Positions 52,001-60,442 of a DNA stretch of 64,000 nt are shown piece after piece. The position numbers and the translations under genes were made by a program. Origin of the DNA: Halobacteriales archaeon QS_8_69_73 (GTDB lineage: Archaea; Halobacteriota; Halobacteria; Halobacteriales; Haloarculaceae). Positions within the stretch are counted from its first letter, which is position 1. Every line of letters begins with the position of its first letter. Location: positions 12,076 through 76,075 of the forward strand of contig PXRZ01000032.1 in NCBI GenBank assembly GCA_003022945.1, given 5' to 3'. The notes beneath the pieces were generated by a model. It had not been told where the DNA came from, did not search any database, and saw only the letters and a program-made list of their open reading frames with translations.

Positions 52001-52843
52001 ATGGTCACGCGCGACGACCTCGGCAACGACGACCTGGCGGTGACCGTGGCCGACGATGGCCTCGCCGTCCGTGCGGTCATCGACCGCGAGGAGGACCGCA
52101 ACGCCCTGAACGGCGCCGTCATCAAGGGGCTGCTCGACGTCCTCGCGTACGCCGACGGGGGCGAGACCCGCGTCGTCGTGATCCGCGGCGCCGGCGGCAC
52201 CTTCTGCGCCGGCGGCGACATCAAGTCGATGGCCGGCGCCATCGGCCAGGGGTCGGCGGCCTACCGCGAGGGGTTCGCCGGCATGAAGCGGCTCGTCGAG
52301 GCGGCCGTCGACACCGCCGCGCTCACCGTCGCCGCCGTCGAGGGCTACTGTCTGGCCGGCGGCATGGGACTGGCAGGGGCCTGCGACGTGATCCTCGCCA
52401 GCGACGAGGCCACCTTCGGCACCCCCGAGGTGGAACTCGGCATCTTCCCCGCACAGGCGCTCGTGCCCGTGATGCGGACGGTCAACGAGAAACAGGCCTT
52501 CCGGTATCTGTTCACCGGCGAACAGTTCGACGCCGAGACCGCCCACGACATCGGCTTCACGACCGACGTCGTCCCCGCCGACTCCTTCGAGGCCGAACTC
52601 GACGACCTCGTCGATGGCCTCGTGACGCCGTCGGCGTTCACCATCGAGATGGGCAAGGAGGCCTTCTACAACCAGCGCGAGATGGGCTTCGAGGAGGCGC
52701 TAGACTACATGCGCGAGATGGTGACGCTGCTGGCGATGAGCGACGACGCCGAGGCCGGCTTCAACGCCTTCCTCACCGACTCCACGCCCGACTGGAAGGG
52801 CCGCCCCGACGATCCCGACGACACCGACGACGCCGACGAGTGA
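52001..52843 (+). CDS. Enoyl-CoA hydratase/isomerase
   Basis: 280 residues from ATG 52001. Crotonase fold: EEDRNALNGAVIKGLLDVL, VIRGAGGTFCAGGDIKSMAG (oxyanion loop), AAVEGYCLAGGMGLAGACDVILASDEATFGTPEVELGIFPA. Hydrates enoyl-CoA in beta-oxidation or acts as a related isomerase. C-terminal acidic tail. 22 nt before the BKACE gene on the same strand. Confidence 0.92.
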   Translation: MVTRDDLGNDDLAVTVADDGLAVRAVIDREEDRNALNGAVIKGLLDVLAYADGGETRVVVIRGAGGTFCAGGDIKSMAGAIGQGSAAYREGFAGMKRLVEAAVDTAALTVAAVEGYCLAGGMGLAGACDVILASDEATFGTPEVELGIFPAQALVPVMRTVNEKQAFRYLFTGEQFDAETAHDIGFTTDVVPADSFEAELDDLVDGLVTPSAFTIEMGKEAFYNQREMGFEEALDYMREMVTLLAMSDDAEAGFNAFLTDSTPDWKGRPDDPDDTDDADE

Positions 52844-52865
52844 CGCGACACCCACACCCACATCC

Positions 52866-53756
52866 ATGACCATCGAGCAAGATTCAGTCAAGGGCAACGA
52901 CCCCGACAAGGCGATCATCAGCGCGGCGCTGACCGGCGCGCTCACGACCCGCGACCAATGTGAGCACATCCCCTACACGCCGGAGGAAATCGCCGAGGAC
53001 GCCGCCGCGGCCCGCGATAACGGCGCCGCGGTGGCGCACATCCACGCCCGCACCGAGAACGGCTCGCCGACCTTCGACGAGGAGATCTACCAGGAGATTT
53101 ACGACGAGGTGCGCGCCCGGACGGACATCCTGATCAACTTCTCGACGGGGGCGCTACACGAACCCGTCGACTCCCGGGTCGAGTACGTCGAGGGCGTCCG
53201 GCCGGACGTCGCGGCGCTCAATATGGGATCGATGAACTACGCGAAGTACAGCGACTCCCGGGACGACTTCGTCTTCGACATGGTGTTCGACAACCCGTTC
53301 AACGAGATCGAGTCGTTCCTCGAGGCGATGAACGACGCGGGCGTCAAGCCCGAACTGGAGTGTTTCGACACCGGTCACGTCGGCAACATCCGGCCGTTCC
53401 TGAAGTCGGGCACCCTCGAACATCCCATCCACTTCTCGCTCATCATGGGCGTACTCGGCGGCGTCCCGCCGACCGTCGAGAACCTCGCCCACCAGGTCCG
53501 CCAGCTGCCCGACGACGCCAACTGGCAGGTGATCGGCATCTCCGAGGACCAGTGGCAACTGGCGGCCGGTGCGCTGTCGATGGGCGGCAACGTCCGCGTC
53601 GGTCTGGAGGACAACTTCTACCTGCCGAGCGGCGAGATGGCGACGAACGGCGAACTGGTCGCCAAGGCCGCCGGACTCACCCGCAACGTCGGCCGCGAGC
53701 CCGCGACGCCCGCGGAAGCGGCGGAGATCATGGAGATCGACGCCGACCACCTCTAA
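52866..53756 (+). CDS. 3-keto acid cleavage enzyme (BKACE, DUF849)
   Basis: 296 residues from ATG 52866. AIISAALTGALTTRDQCEHIPYTPEEIAEDA and AAVAHIHARTENGSPTFD hold the zinc His and substrate residues; MGSMNYAKYSD and SLIMGVLGGVPPTVENL follow. BKACE proteins take a beta-keto acid plus acetyl-CoA and give acetoacetate plus a new acyl-CoA. Which keto acid is used cannot be told. A T-rich tract follows its stop. Confidence 0.92.
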   Translation: MTIEQDSVKGNDPDKAIISAALTGALTTRDQCEHIPYTPEEIAEDAAAARDNGAAVAHIHARTENGSPTFDEEIYQEIYDEVRARTDILINFSTGALHEPVDSRVEYVEGVRPDVAALNMGSMNYAKYSDSRDDFVFDMVFDNPFNEIESFLEAMNDAGVKPELECFDTGHVGNIRPFLKSGTLEHPIHFSLIMGVLGGVPPTVENLAHQVRQLPDDANWQVIGISEDQWQLAAGALSMGGNVRVGLEDNFYLPSGEMATNGELVAKAAGLTRNVGREPATPAEAAEIMEIDADHL

Positions 53757-53772
53757 ACCCACTTTTATTTCC
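53757..53772 (+). terminator. T-rich terminator after BKACE
   Basis: ACTTTTATTT right after the stop codon of the BKACE gene is the only T-run here and fits an archaeal T-tract terminator for the hydratase-BKACE unit. Confidence 0.5.
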
Positions 53773-53820
53773 TCGGGCTTCCTCGGGCGCCTCCGACGCC
53801 CTGCGGAGAGCCCCCCGGTC

Positions 53821-54064
53821 ACAAAAACGTGGGGAAAAAGCCGCAGCCGACGGCTCCCTGCGGTCGCCGCCGGGGTCGTTCGAAAGACGACCTGAGGTCG
53901 TCTTTCGTGATTTCGTCAGAACGCTTCGTGTTCTGACTGCAAGCGGGAAATCAGAGATTTCCCGCAATGACGAGAGACGCCTCTGGCGTCTCTCGAACCG
54001 AACCGCTCGCACCCAGCGGGCGCTCGCGGATGCTCACACCTGAACTTAGGTTCGTTGAGCGCAT
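53821..54064. repeat. Array of triloop hairpins beside the panB remnant
   Basis: Four long hairpins in a row: 53881-53907 (12 bp, loop TGA), 53915-53937 (8 bp, 7-nt loop), 53943-53965 (10 bp, loop AGA) and 53971-53995 (11 bp, loop TCT). Each is perfect in its stem. No coding frame is supported. This is the same style as the element at 16901 but without its termini. Confidence 0.7.
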
Positions 54065-54094
54065 GTCGGAATCGAAGTTCCGTCCAACCGGTCA

Positions 54095-54470
54095 CTAATG
54101 GAATATCGTCCAGCCCGTCCTCGTAGTGGCTGTGTTCCTCGGCGGGGAACTCGTCGCCTTCGACGGCGTCGACGTAGCCGTCGATCGCGTCGGCCATCTC
54201 GCCGCGGACGTCGCCGAAAGCTTTCGAGAACGGCGCGGTGCCCTCCGAAAGGCCGATCAGCTCGTCGACGACGAGCACCTGGCCGTCGCAGTCGGGGCCG
54301 GTGCCGATACCGATCGTCGGGATGTCGATGGCCTCGGTGACCGCCGCCGCGAGGTTGGCAGGGACGTGCTCGAGGACGAGCGAGAAGGCAACGGCGTCCT
54401 CATGCTGTTCGAAGCGCTTGACGATTCGGCGGGCGGATTCGGCGTCGTGCCCTGCCAGAACAGGTATCCT
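54095..54470 (-). pseudogene. Duplicated 3' end of panB, degenerate
   Basis: Corresponds to the C-terminal ~120 codons of panB: DAESARRIVKRFEQHEDAVA then FSLVLEHVPANLAAAVTEAI, GIGTGPDCDGQVLVVDELIGLSEGTAP and EEHSHYEDGLDDI. Its 5' part is missing, a base is lost near 54460, and its 3' end runs into unrelated DNA. It lies in the same orientation as the complete panB 0.9 kb away, so the two form direct repeats flanking a toxin-antitoxin pair. Confidence 0.85.
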
Positions 54471-54505
54471 AGCCGATAGATATCGATGGTGTATCGACCA
54501 GCAGA

Positions 54506-54513
54506 CTTATTTT
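54506..54513 (+). promoter_or_regulatory. TATA box of the toxin-antitoxin pair
   Basis: CTTATTTT 28-35 nt before the ATG at 54540. Confidence 0.6.
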
Positions 54514-54539
54514 GATGGCGCAACTACCATCAGTTAGGG

Positions 54540-54830
54540 ATGGCAGACGGCGACGCCGAGATCGTTCGCGATCGGCGCCGTGATTTCGGCGACGAGGTCG
54601 TCCGAATTCGCGTGCTCCGAGTCCCGGAGTCCGAGACCTTCCCCGAGGGAATCAAATATGCGTTCCACTACGGTCGGAAAGACAGCGACGTTCCGATTCT
54701 CAGGTACGACAACCATCACGGCGTCCACGAACGACATAGCGGCTCGGAACTGGAGGAGGTCGACTTTCCAGGAACCGAGGCCCTGCTCCGACAGTTCGTT
54801 CGCGAACTCCCCGACCACGTTTCACCCTGA
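54540..54830 (+). CDS. TumE-like toxin (DUF6516 family)
   Basis: 96 residues from ATG 54540. VRIRVLRVPESETFPEGIKYAFHYG, ILRYDNHHGVHERHSG and VDFPGTEALLRQFVRELP match the haloarchaeal DUF6516/TumE group, which are toxins of type II-like pairs with an HTH antitoxin. The next gene starts after 3 nt and is such an HTH protein. Both are more AT-rich than the neighbourhood, suggesting transfer. Confidence 0.72.
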   Translation: MADGDAEIVRDRRRDFGDEVVRIRVLRVPESETFPEGIKYAFHYGRKDSDVPILRYDNHHGVHERHSGSELEEVDFPGTEALLRQFVRELPDHVSP

Positions 54831-54833
54831 CCC

Positions 54834-55238
54834 ATGACCATGGACACGCTGCATATCACAGTCGAACCGACCACGGAGTTCTTCGAGTCGGCCCTCAAGG
54901 ACGTCCGGCAACTCGAAGCTGACGAAGCCGATGGAAGCGAGTACGTTCTCAGCCTCCCCGATGAGGAGACCCTCGAACGAGTGCTGCGTGCGAAGAACAT
55001 CGAACTCATCCGGATGACCGCCACCGAGGAGCCCGAAAGCGTTCGGGAACTCGCCCGGCTCGTTGACCGCGACATCAAGAACGTCTCGACGGCGTTGAAC
55101 CGGCTCGAGGAGATCGGCCTCGTCGAACTTGAAGACGGCGGACGGGCGAAGAGGCCGACGGTCTGGTACGACCACGTCGAAATTGACATCCGGCTGACGC
55201 CTGACGGTGCGGACGACACCGACGTGGCCCCTGCGTGA
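54834..55238 (+). CDS. HTH antitoxin-like protein (TumA/HVO_A0114-type)
   Basis: 134 residues from ATG 54834. An N-terminal alpha/beta part (LHITVEPTTEFFESALKDVRQLEADEAD) is followed by a MarR-type winged helix (ESVRELARLVDRDIKNVSTALNRLEEIGLVELEDGG). Such HVO_A0114-like proteins pair with DUF6516 toxins and are likely to bind the promoter of the pair. A 3-nt gap to the toxin means strict co-expression. Confidence 0.75.
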   Translation: MTMDTLHITVEPTTEFFESALKDVRQLEADEADGSEYVLSLPDEETLERVLRAKNIELIRMTATEEPESVRELARLVDRDIKNVSTALNRLEEIGLVELEDGGRAKRPTVWYDHVEIDIRLTPDGADDTDVAPA

Positions 55239-55298
55239 ACCACCCGGGGTCGCCGGTGACCCCGACAGCGCACACGTCGGACGCTACCTCATTGCAAC

Positions 55299-56105
55299 TC
55301 AGTACACATCGTCGACGTCGTTCTCGTAGTGGCTGTGCTCCTCGGCGGGGAACTCGTCGCCTTCGACGGCGTCGACGTAGCCGCCGATAGCGCGGGCCAT
55401 CTCCCCGCGAACGTCGCCGAAGGCCTTCGAGAACGGCGCGGTCCCCTCCGAGAGGCCGATCACATCGTCGACGACGAGCACCTGGCCGTCGCAGTCGGGG
55501 CCGGCGCCGATACCGATCGTCGGGATGTCGATGGCCTCGGTGACCGCCGCCGCGAGGTTGGCGGGGACGTGCTCGAGGACGAGCGAGAAGGCACCGGCGG
55601 TCTCGTGTCGCTCGGCGAGGTCGACGATCTCGCGGGCCGACTCGGCGTCGGTGCCCTGCCGGAACAGCCCGGTCTCGTTTTCCCGCTGGGGGGTCAACCC
55701 GAGGTGGGCCTGGACCGGAATCCCGAGGTCGGTCAGCCGGTCTGTGAGCCCGACGGTGTGGGGGCCGGACTCCAGCTTGACGGCGTCGGCGTCGGCCTCT
55801 TTCAGCATTCGGCCGCAGTTCTCGACGGCGTCGCCCTCGTCGGCGCCGTAGGAGAGAAAGGGCATGTCCGCGATGACGAGGGCGTCGTCGGTCGCCCGCG
55901 CGACGGCGGCCGTGTGGCTGGCCATCTCGTCGACGGTGACCGGCAGCGTCGACTCGTAGCCGAGCCGGGTGTTGCCGACGGAGTCGCCGACGAGCGTCAT
56001 GTCGACGCCGGCCTCGTCGACCAGCCGCGCCGTCGGCGCGTCGTAGGCCGTCAGCATCGTGAGCGTCTCCTCGCCGGCCCTCGCGCGGATGTCCCTTGCG
56101 CGCAT
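55299..56105 (-). CDS. panB: 3-methyl-2-oxobutanoate hydroxymethyltransferase
   Basis: Makes ketopantoate from 2-oxoisovalerate and methylenetetrahydrofolate, first step of pantothenate synthesis, and links to the ilv operon product. 268 residues from ATG 56105 (MRARDIRARAGEETLTMLTAYD). The metal and substrate sites (LVGDSVGN, MPFLSYG, KLESG, LVLEHVP with the catalytic Glu) are all present. A partial copy of its 3' part lies at 54095-54470, with a toxin-antitoxin pair between. Confidence 0.95.
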   Translation of the reverse strand: MRARDIRARAGEETLTMLTAYDAPTARLVDEAGVDMTLVGDSVGNTRLGYESTLPVTVDEMASHTAAVARATDDALVIADMPFLSYGADEGDAVENCGRMLKEADADAVKLESGPHTVGLTDRLTDLGIPVQAHLGLTPQRENETGLFRQGTDAESAREIVDLAERHETAGAFSLVLEHVPANLAAAVTEAIDIPTIGIGAGPDCDGQVLVVDDVIGLSEGTAPFSKAFGDVRGEMARAIGGYVDAVEGDEFPAEEHSHYENDVDDVY

Positions 56106-56265
56106 GCCCCGGCGTCGGTGGCGCCGCGGGTTAAACGCTGTCACTCCGCGAAGGCGAGCCGGTCGGGAGGCTCCGGACTCGACGCGACGGGTCGCCGGGC
56201 GCCGACCTCGACGGAGCGTGCGCCGAACCGTAACCGCTTAGCCGGCGAGCGCCCGACGCGGTGGT

Positions 56266-56502
56266 ATGCCGGAGCGCGTCGAGTCCACCGACCCCGAGGG
56301 CGTCGATTACGGGTGGGTGCTGCAGACGACGTTCGTCCTCACCATCGTCATCGGCGCGCCGGTCGTCGCGGTCCTATCGACGCTGGTACCGCTGCCGACC
56401 TGGACCGGGCGGGCGGAGTTCGCCGTCCGGGTCGGCGCGCCGGTGTGGTTCTGTCTCGGCGTCGGCGTCTACGCCTACGCCCGCAGCCACTCGGAGACGT
56501 AG
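56266..56502 (+). CDS. Small membrane protein (DUF5822)
   Basis: 78 residues from ATG 56266. MPERVESTDPEGVDYGWVLQ, then two spans (TTFVLTIVIGAPVVAVLSTL and RVGAPVWFCLGVGVYAYA). Recognised as a haloarchaeal DUF5822-type protein. Its last 28 nt overlap the convergent HAD gene. Confidence 0.75.
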   Translation: MPERVESTDPEGVDYGWVLQTTFVLTIVIGAPVVAVLSTLVPLPTWTGRAEFAVRVGAPVWFCLGVGVYAYARSHSET

Positions 56503-57065
56503 ACGTAGTCGATCCCGGCCCGCTCGGCGGTCACCTCGTCGCGCTCGCTGTCGCCGACGAACAGCGTCTCCGCGGGGTCGCCGCCGAGCCGCCGGACCGT
56601 CTCCAACAACGGCTCGGGGTCCGGCTTCTCCGTCTCGACGGTGTCGCGGCCGACCACCGCGTCGACGCCGCCGATGTCGTGGACCTCGAGAGCGACCCGG
56701 CAGGCCGCCTCGCAGTTCAGCGAGCAGACCCCGACGTCTGCGTCCACGCCAGCGTCAATGCCCGTGTTCGTGTCCGTGTTCACGCCCGCGCCCCCGGGAA
56801 CCGTGTCGGCGGCCGGCAGCCGCTCGGAGTTGCGGGCGCCGTCGCGCTCGCGGTCGGCGAGGACGGTCTCGACGGCCTCGCGGTGGCCCGTCCGGTCGGC
56901 CGTCTCCAGCATCGTCCACAGGTCGCCCGACGGCGACACGCCGCGGCTCTCCAGCACCGCGGCGACGGCCTCGGCGGCCTCGTCCCAGTCGACCGCCAGC
57001 CGGACGAGCGTCCCGTCGAGGTCGAAGACGAGCGTCTCGTGGTCGTCGTGGTTGCCGCTTACCAT
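56475..57065 (-). CDS. HAD-superfamily hydrolase with hexamer-encoded insert
   Basis: 196 residues from ATG 57065. VFDLDGTLVRLAVDWDEAAEAVAAVL, CSLNCEAACRVALEVHDIG, EKPDPEPLLETVRRLGG and FVGDSERDEVTAERAGIDYVYV are motifs I-IV. An insert of about 20 residues (AGVNTDTNTGIDAGVDADV) after the PAADTVPG stretch is encoded by repeats of a six-base unit (AACACG/GACGTC-like) and is not expected from relatives. Substrate unknown; phosphoglycolate-type is a guess. Confidence 0.82.
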   Translation of the reverse strand: MVSGNHDDHETLVFDLDGTLVRLAVDWDEAAEAVAAVLESRGVSPSGDLWTMLETADRTGHREAVETVLADRERDGARNSERLPAADTVPGGAGVNTDTNTGIDAGVDADVGVCSLNCEAACRVALEVHDIGGVDAVVGRDTVETEKPDPEPLLETVRRLGGDPAETLFVGDSERDEVTAERAGIDYVYVSEWLRA

Positions 57066-57077
57066 CCGTCCGTGCGG

Positions 57078-58205
57078 TCAGTCGAGCAGCTCACGGGCGA
57101 TGACCTTCTTTTGGATCTGGCTCGTCCCCTCGTAGATGGTCGTGATCTTGGCGTCCCGGTAGAGCCGCTCGACGGGAAAGTCCGTCGTGTAGCCGTAGCC
57201 GCCGTGGATCTGGACGGCCTCGTTGGTCACGTCCATGGCGGCCTCGCTGGCAAAGTACTTCGCGGTGCTGGCGGCCATCGACGGCGGCCGCCCCTCGTCG
57301 AGCCGGCGGGCGGCGTCGTAGGTGAGCGTCCGGCCCGCCTGGGTCTTCGTATACATCTCCGCGAGCTTCTGTCTGATCGCCTGGATGTCGGAGATGGCGC
57401 CGCCGAACTGCTCGCGGTCGTCGGCGTAGTCGACCGCCGCGTCGAGCGCCGACTGCGCCAGCCCGACCGCCTGGGCCGCGATGCCGACCCGGCCGCCGGT
57501 AAGAATCGATAGCGCCGCCGACAGCCCCCGGCCCTCCGGCGTCAGCCGGTTGGCTTCGGGGATGCGGACGTCGTCGAAGATCAGCGAGGTGGTGTCGCTG
57601 GCCCGGAGCCCGAGCTTCTTCTCCTTCTTGCCGACCTCGAGGCCGTCGGCGTCCTTCGGGACGACGAACTGCGTCACCGTCCCGGGGTCGTCGGATTGGG
57701 TCTTGGCGAAGAGGACGACGACGCCGCTACGAACCCCGTTCGTGATCCACTGTTTCGTCCCGTCGATGACGTACTCGTCGCCCTCGCGGCGGGCCTCGGT
57801 CGACATCTCGGCGGGGTTGGAGCCGGCGTCGGGTTCCGACAGCGCGAACGCGCCGACGGGCCGGCCGTCGGCCATCTCCGGCAGCCACCGCTCCTTCTGG
57901 TCGTCGTCGCCGAACTCCGCGATACAGGAGGTCGCAAGACAGTGTACCGACAGTGCCGTCGCCACCGACAGTTGGCCGTAGGCGAGCTCCTCGTTGCAGA
58001 CGGCGTAGGTCGTCCCGTCGACGTCGAGACCGCCGTACTCCTCGGGGACGGTCATCGCGGTCAGGCCGATGTCGGCCAGCCCGTCCCAGACGTCCTCGGG
58101 GAAGGACTCCGTCTCGTCGGCCTCGCGGGCCGTCGGACGGACCTCCTCGATGGCGAACTCCCGGACTGTCTCGCGGATGGCCTCCTGCCCCGGCGTCAAG
58201 TCCAT
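57078..58205 (-). CDS. Acyl-CoA dehydrogenase (short, standard type)
   Basis: 375 residues from ATG 58205. Standard ACAD: FALSEPDAGSNPAEM, KQWITNGVRSGVVVLFAKT, FGGAISDIQAIRQKLAEMYTKTQAGRTL, and QIHGGYGYTTDFPVERLYRDAKITTIYEGTSQIQK with the catalytic Glu after TTIY. Oxidises acyl-CoA to enoyl-CoA in the mitochondrial-type way using FAD and an ETF partner. Ends 13 nt before the HAD gene. Confidence 0.95.
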   Translation of the reverse strand: MDLTPGQEAIRETVREFAIEEVRPTAREADETESFPEDVWDGLADIGLTAMTVPEEYGGLDVDGTTYAVCNEELAYGQLSVATALSVHCLATSCIAEFGDDDQKERWLPEMADGRPVGAFALSEPDAGSNPAEMSTEARREGDEYVIDGTKQWITNGVRSGVVVLFAKTQSDDPGTVTQFVVPKDADGLEVGKKEKKLGLRASDTTSLIFDDVRIPEANRLTPEGRGLSAALSILTGGRVGIAAQAVGLAQSALDAAVDYADDREQFGGAISDIQAIRQKLAEMYTKTQAGRTLTYDAARRLDEGRPPSMAASTAKYFASEAAMDVTNEAVQIHGGYGYTTDFPVERLYRDAKITTIYEGTSQIQKKVIARELLD

Positions 58206-58245
58206 GCGTGGGCGTCGACCGCGAGCGGCAAAAATCGCCCGCTCG

Positions 58246-59499
58246 TCAGGCGCCGCCGTCGCCGTCGCTGCCGCCGTCGCCGCTTCCGTCCCGGAGGAAG
58301 GCGACGACGGTCTCGCCGTCGGCGTCGAGCCCGCCGGCCTGGGCGACCGTCGGTGACCCGCCGCCGCCCCCGCCGAAGGCGTCGGTGAGTTCCCCGATTA
58401 CGGCGCCGGCCTCGGGGTCGCCGTCGGTGCCGACCGCCAGCCGTCCGGCCGGCGACGCCAGCACGAGCACGTCGACGCCGTCGGGCCGCTCGCGGACCGC
58501 CTCGGCGAGGGCGTCGGCGTCGGCGTCGACGACGCCGGCCGCCCACCGGGTGCCGTCCCGCTCGAAGGCGTCGGCCGCGACCTCGGCGACCTCGGCCTCG
58601 AGCAGCCGCTCCCGCAGTTCGTCGCGGTCGGCCTCCAACTCGGCTCGCTCCGCCCGGAGTCGCTCGACCTCTTCGGGCAGCGAGTCGACGTTCGTCCCCA
58701 GCGCCGCCGCGGCCTTGAGGGCGGCGGCCTTCTCGTCGCTCCGGCGGTCGACGCCGGCCGGTCCGACCGCGAGCTCCACGCGCGTCAGCCCCTCGCCGGG
58801 GTTCGACCGGCCCAGCACCGTCACCGGGCCGATCTCCCGGGTGTCGCGGACGTGGGTGCCGCCGCAGGCCGCCGCGTCCCAGCCCTCGATCTCGACGACG
58901 CGGACCGTGTCGCCGCCGACGCCTTCCTCGGTCTTGGCGTTGAACGCGACGTCGTCGCGGCCGAGGGCCTCCTCACGGGGGAGCCGCTCCCAGGACACCT
59001 CGCGACCCTTCCAGACGCAGCGATTGACCAGCCGCTCGAGGTCGACCAGCGTTTCGTCGTCGATGGTCGTCGAGGTGGTGAAGTCGACGCGGACCTTCTC
59101 CTCGTCGGCCGTGGGCGTGCCGTCCGCCCGCCGCTCCGGTTGCGCGGCGGCGATTCCGAAGCCGCCGTAGCCGATGTCGTCGAAGAGCCGGCGGCCGGCG
59201 CCGTACAGCGCGTGGCTGGCGGTGTGGGCCCGCCGGCAGTAGCGCCGGAACGCCGGATCGATGGCGGCCTCGACGGTCCGGCCGGCTTCGAGCTCGCCGT
59301 CGACCGTGTGGACGACCGCGCCGTCCCGCGTCTGCACGTCGCGGACGGGGCGGCCGCCGACGGTGCCGCGGTCGGGTGGCTGGCCGCCGCCCTCCGGGTA
59401 GAAGTACGTCTCCGAGAGGACGACCTCGCTGCCGCCGCGCTCGACGGTCGCCTCGAAGGCCAGCGTCTCGGGGTCGTCGGGTGCCAGGGAGCCTGCCAT
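58246..59499 (-). CDS. Alanyl-tRNA editing protein (AlaX-type with DHHA1-like tail)
   Basis: 417 residues from ATG 59499. The editing domain has HTASHALYG (H-x3-H zinc site), YFYPEGGGQPPDRGTVGG and CGGTHVRDT with the third zinc ligand. A coiled-coil (LRAERAELEADRDELRERLLEAEV, near 280-310) links to a DHHA1-like C-terminal domain ending GGGGGSPTVAQAGG. This is the AlaX-L plan: hydrolysis of Ser or Gly mischarged on tRNA-Ala. Tail very Gly/Asp-rich. Confidence 0.9.
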   Translation of the reverse strand: MAGSLAPDDPETLAFEATVERGGSEVVLSETYFYPEGGGQPPDRGTVGGRPVRDVQTRDGAVVHTVDGELEAGRTVEAAIDPAFRRYCRRAHTASHALYGAGRRLFDDIGYGGFGIAAAQPERRADGTPTADEEKVRVDFTTSTTIDDETLVDLERLVNRCVWKGREVSWERLPREEALGRDDVAFNAKTEEGVGGDTVRVVEIEGWDAAACGGTHVRDTREIGPVTVLGRSNPGEGLTRVELAVGPAGVDRRSDEKAAALKAAAALGTNVDSLPEEVERLRAERAELEADRDELRERLLEAEVAEVAADAFERDGTRWAAGVVDADADALAEAVRERPDGVDVLVLASPAGRLAVGTDGDPEAGAVIGELTDAFGGGGGGSPTVAQAGGLDADGETVVAFLRDGSGDGGSDGDGGA

Positions 59500-59536
59500 G
59501 CCCGGCCCGACGGACGACGACGAGAAAAGGCCGGCG

Positions 59537-60047
59537 CTATTCCTCGGCGAGGTCGACGTCGAGCCGTCCTTCCAGCGCCTCGATGACCGACCCGCCGACG
59601 TTCGCGCGGGCGGCCCGGCCCTGTTCGACGGCGACGAGGTCGTCCTCGGCGACGCTCAACTCGGCGGCGAGTTCGTCGAGTTGGAGGCCAACCTCCTGTC
59701 GGGCGGCCGCCACCGTCTCGCCGTAGTCGGTCGTGAGGTAGGGGAGTGGGTCGTCCTCGTAGTCGGTCCCCTCCTCGAAGTCGGTGTCGACGCCCCGGGC
59801 GTCGTCCATCCGGGCGGCGTTACGGGCGGCGTTCCGTCGGCGTTCCTGTTCGCGGTCGTCGTCGCCCTCGCCGGCGTCGGCACCGGCACCGGCGTCGTCC
59901 TCGCCGTGTCTGGCACACTCCCTGCAAACCTCCAGTTCCGCGCCGGCGACCGTCGCGGTCTCGAGGCTGCGGCCATCGGCGCCGCAGAGCTCGCAGACGT
60001 CGCTGGCGTCACCCCCGACGCCGCCGGTCGAATACTTCGAAGGGCAC
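59537..60047 (-). pseudogene. MBF1-type transcription coactivator, frameshifted near the start
   Basis: The frame from 60035 down to 59537 encodes a typical archaeal MBF1: zinc ribbon CELCGADGRSLETATVAGAELEVCRECARHG, acidic linker, then the HTH DYGETVAAARQEVGLQLDELAAELSVAEDDLVAVEQGRAA. The expected start (GTG CC, then TCG AAG TAT) reads GTG CCC TTC here: one extra C at about 60041-60044 throws the GTG at 60047 out of frame, and no in-frame start exists upstream. Either a sequence error or a real knock-out; the next in-frame ATG at 59809 would lose the zinc ribbon. Confidence 0.75.
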
Positions 60048-60088
60048 GGCGGCCGTCGGTCGTCGGTCGTCGGTCGCCGGCCGCCGCG

Positions 60089-60304
60089 TCAGTCCTCCTC
60101 GTCCGGCCACCAGGTGCAGTGACCGAGCTGGTGGCCGCAGGTCCGGCAGATGACCGCCGACACGTCGTCGTCGTGGTACGTGTCGGCGGAGCTTCGCCGG
60201 AACGCCGGTTCGGTTTTCTCTTTACACTGCGGGCAGTACCGTTGGTAGGCGCCTCCGTCTCGGTCTTCGATTGAATCTCCCATCGTCACCTCGAGGTTCT
60301 CCAT
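60089..60304 (-). CDS. Small zinc-ribbon protein
   Basis: 71 residues from ATG 60304. MENLEVTMGDSIEDRDGGAY, then a zinc ribbon with CPQC near 26 and CRTCGHQLGHC near 55. A GATTTTGTTTC box on the minus strand at 60325-60335 is a correctly placed promoter for a leaderless message. Function unknown; the ribbon resembles haloarchaeal zinc-finger small proteins. Confidence 0.75.
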   Translation of the reverse strand: MENLEVTMGDSIEDRDGGAYQRYCPQCKEKTEPAFRRSSADTYHDDDVSAVICRTCGHQLGHCTWWPDEED

Positions 60305-60395
60305 TGCGACGGTGTTGGTGTCAAGAAACAAAATCACGGCGAAACGATCGCGCCGAAGCCGGGGGTCGGTGCCGCGGTCATGGCGAACGGAAAGC

Positions 60396-60404
60396 GTTAA
60401 AACC
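60396..60404 (+). promoter_or_regulatory. TATA box of tRNA-Leu
   Basis: GTTAAAACC about 40 nt before the mature 5' end of the tRNA. Confidence 0.5.
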
Positions 60405-60442
60405 GAACGACTTCGAGATGTTCGTGCGGAACGAGTTACTGC

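Noticed and set aside
49537-52869. 1110-codon plus-strand frame
   Set aside because: Runs across several well-supported minus- and plus-strand genes; composition is that of an antisense shadow.
55329-57512. 727-codon plus-strand frame opposite panB, HAD and ACAD genes
   Set aside because: Antisense shadow covering three confident genes.
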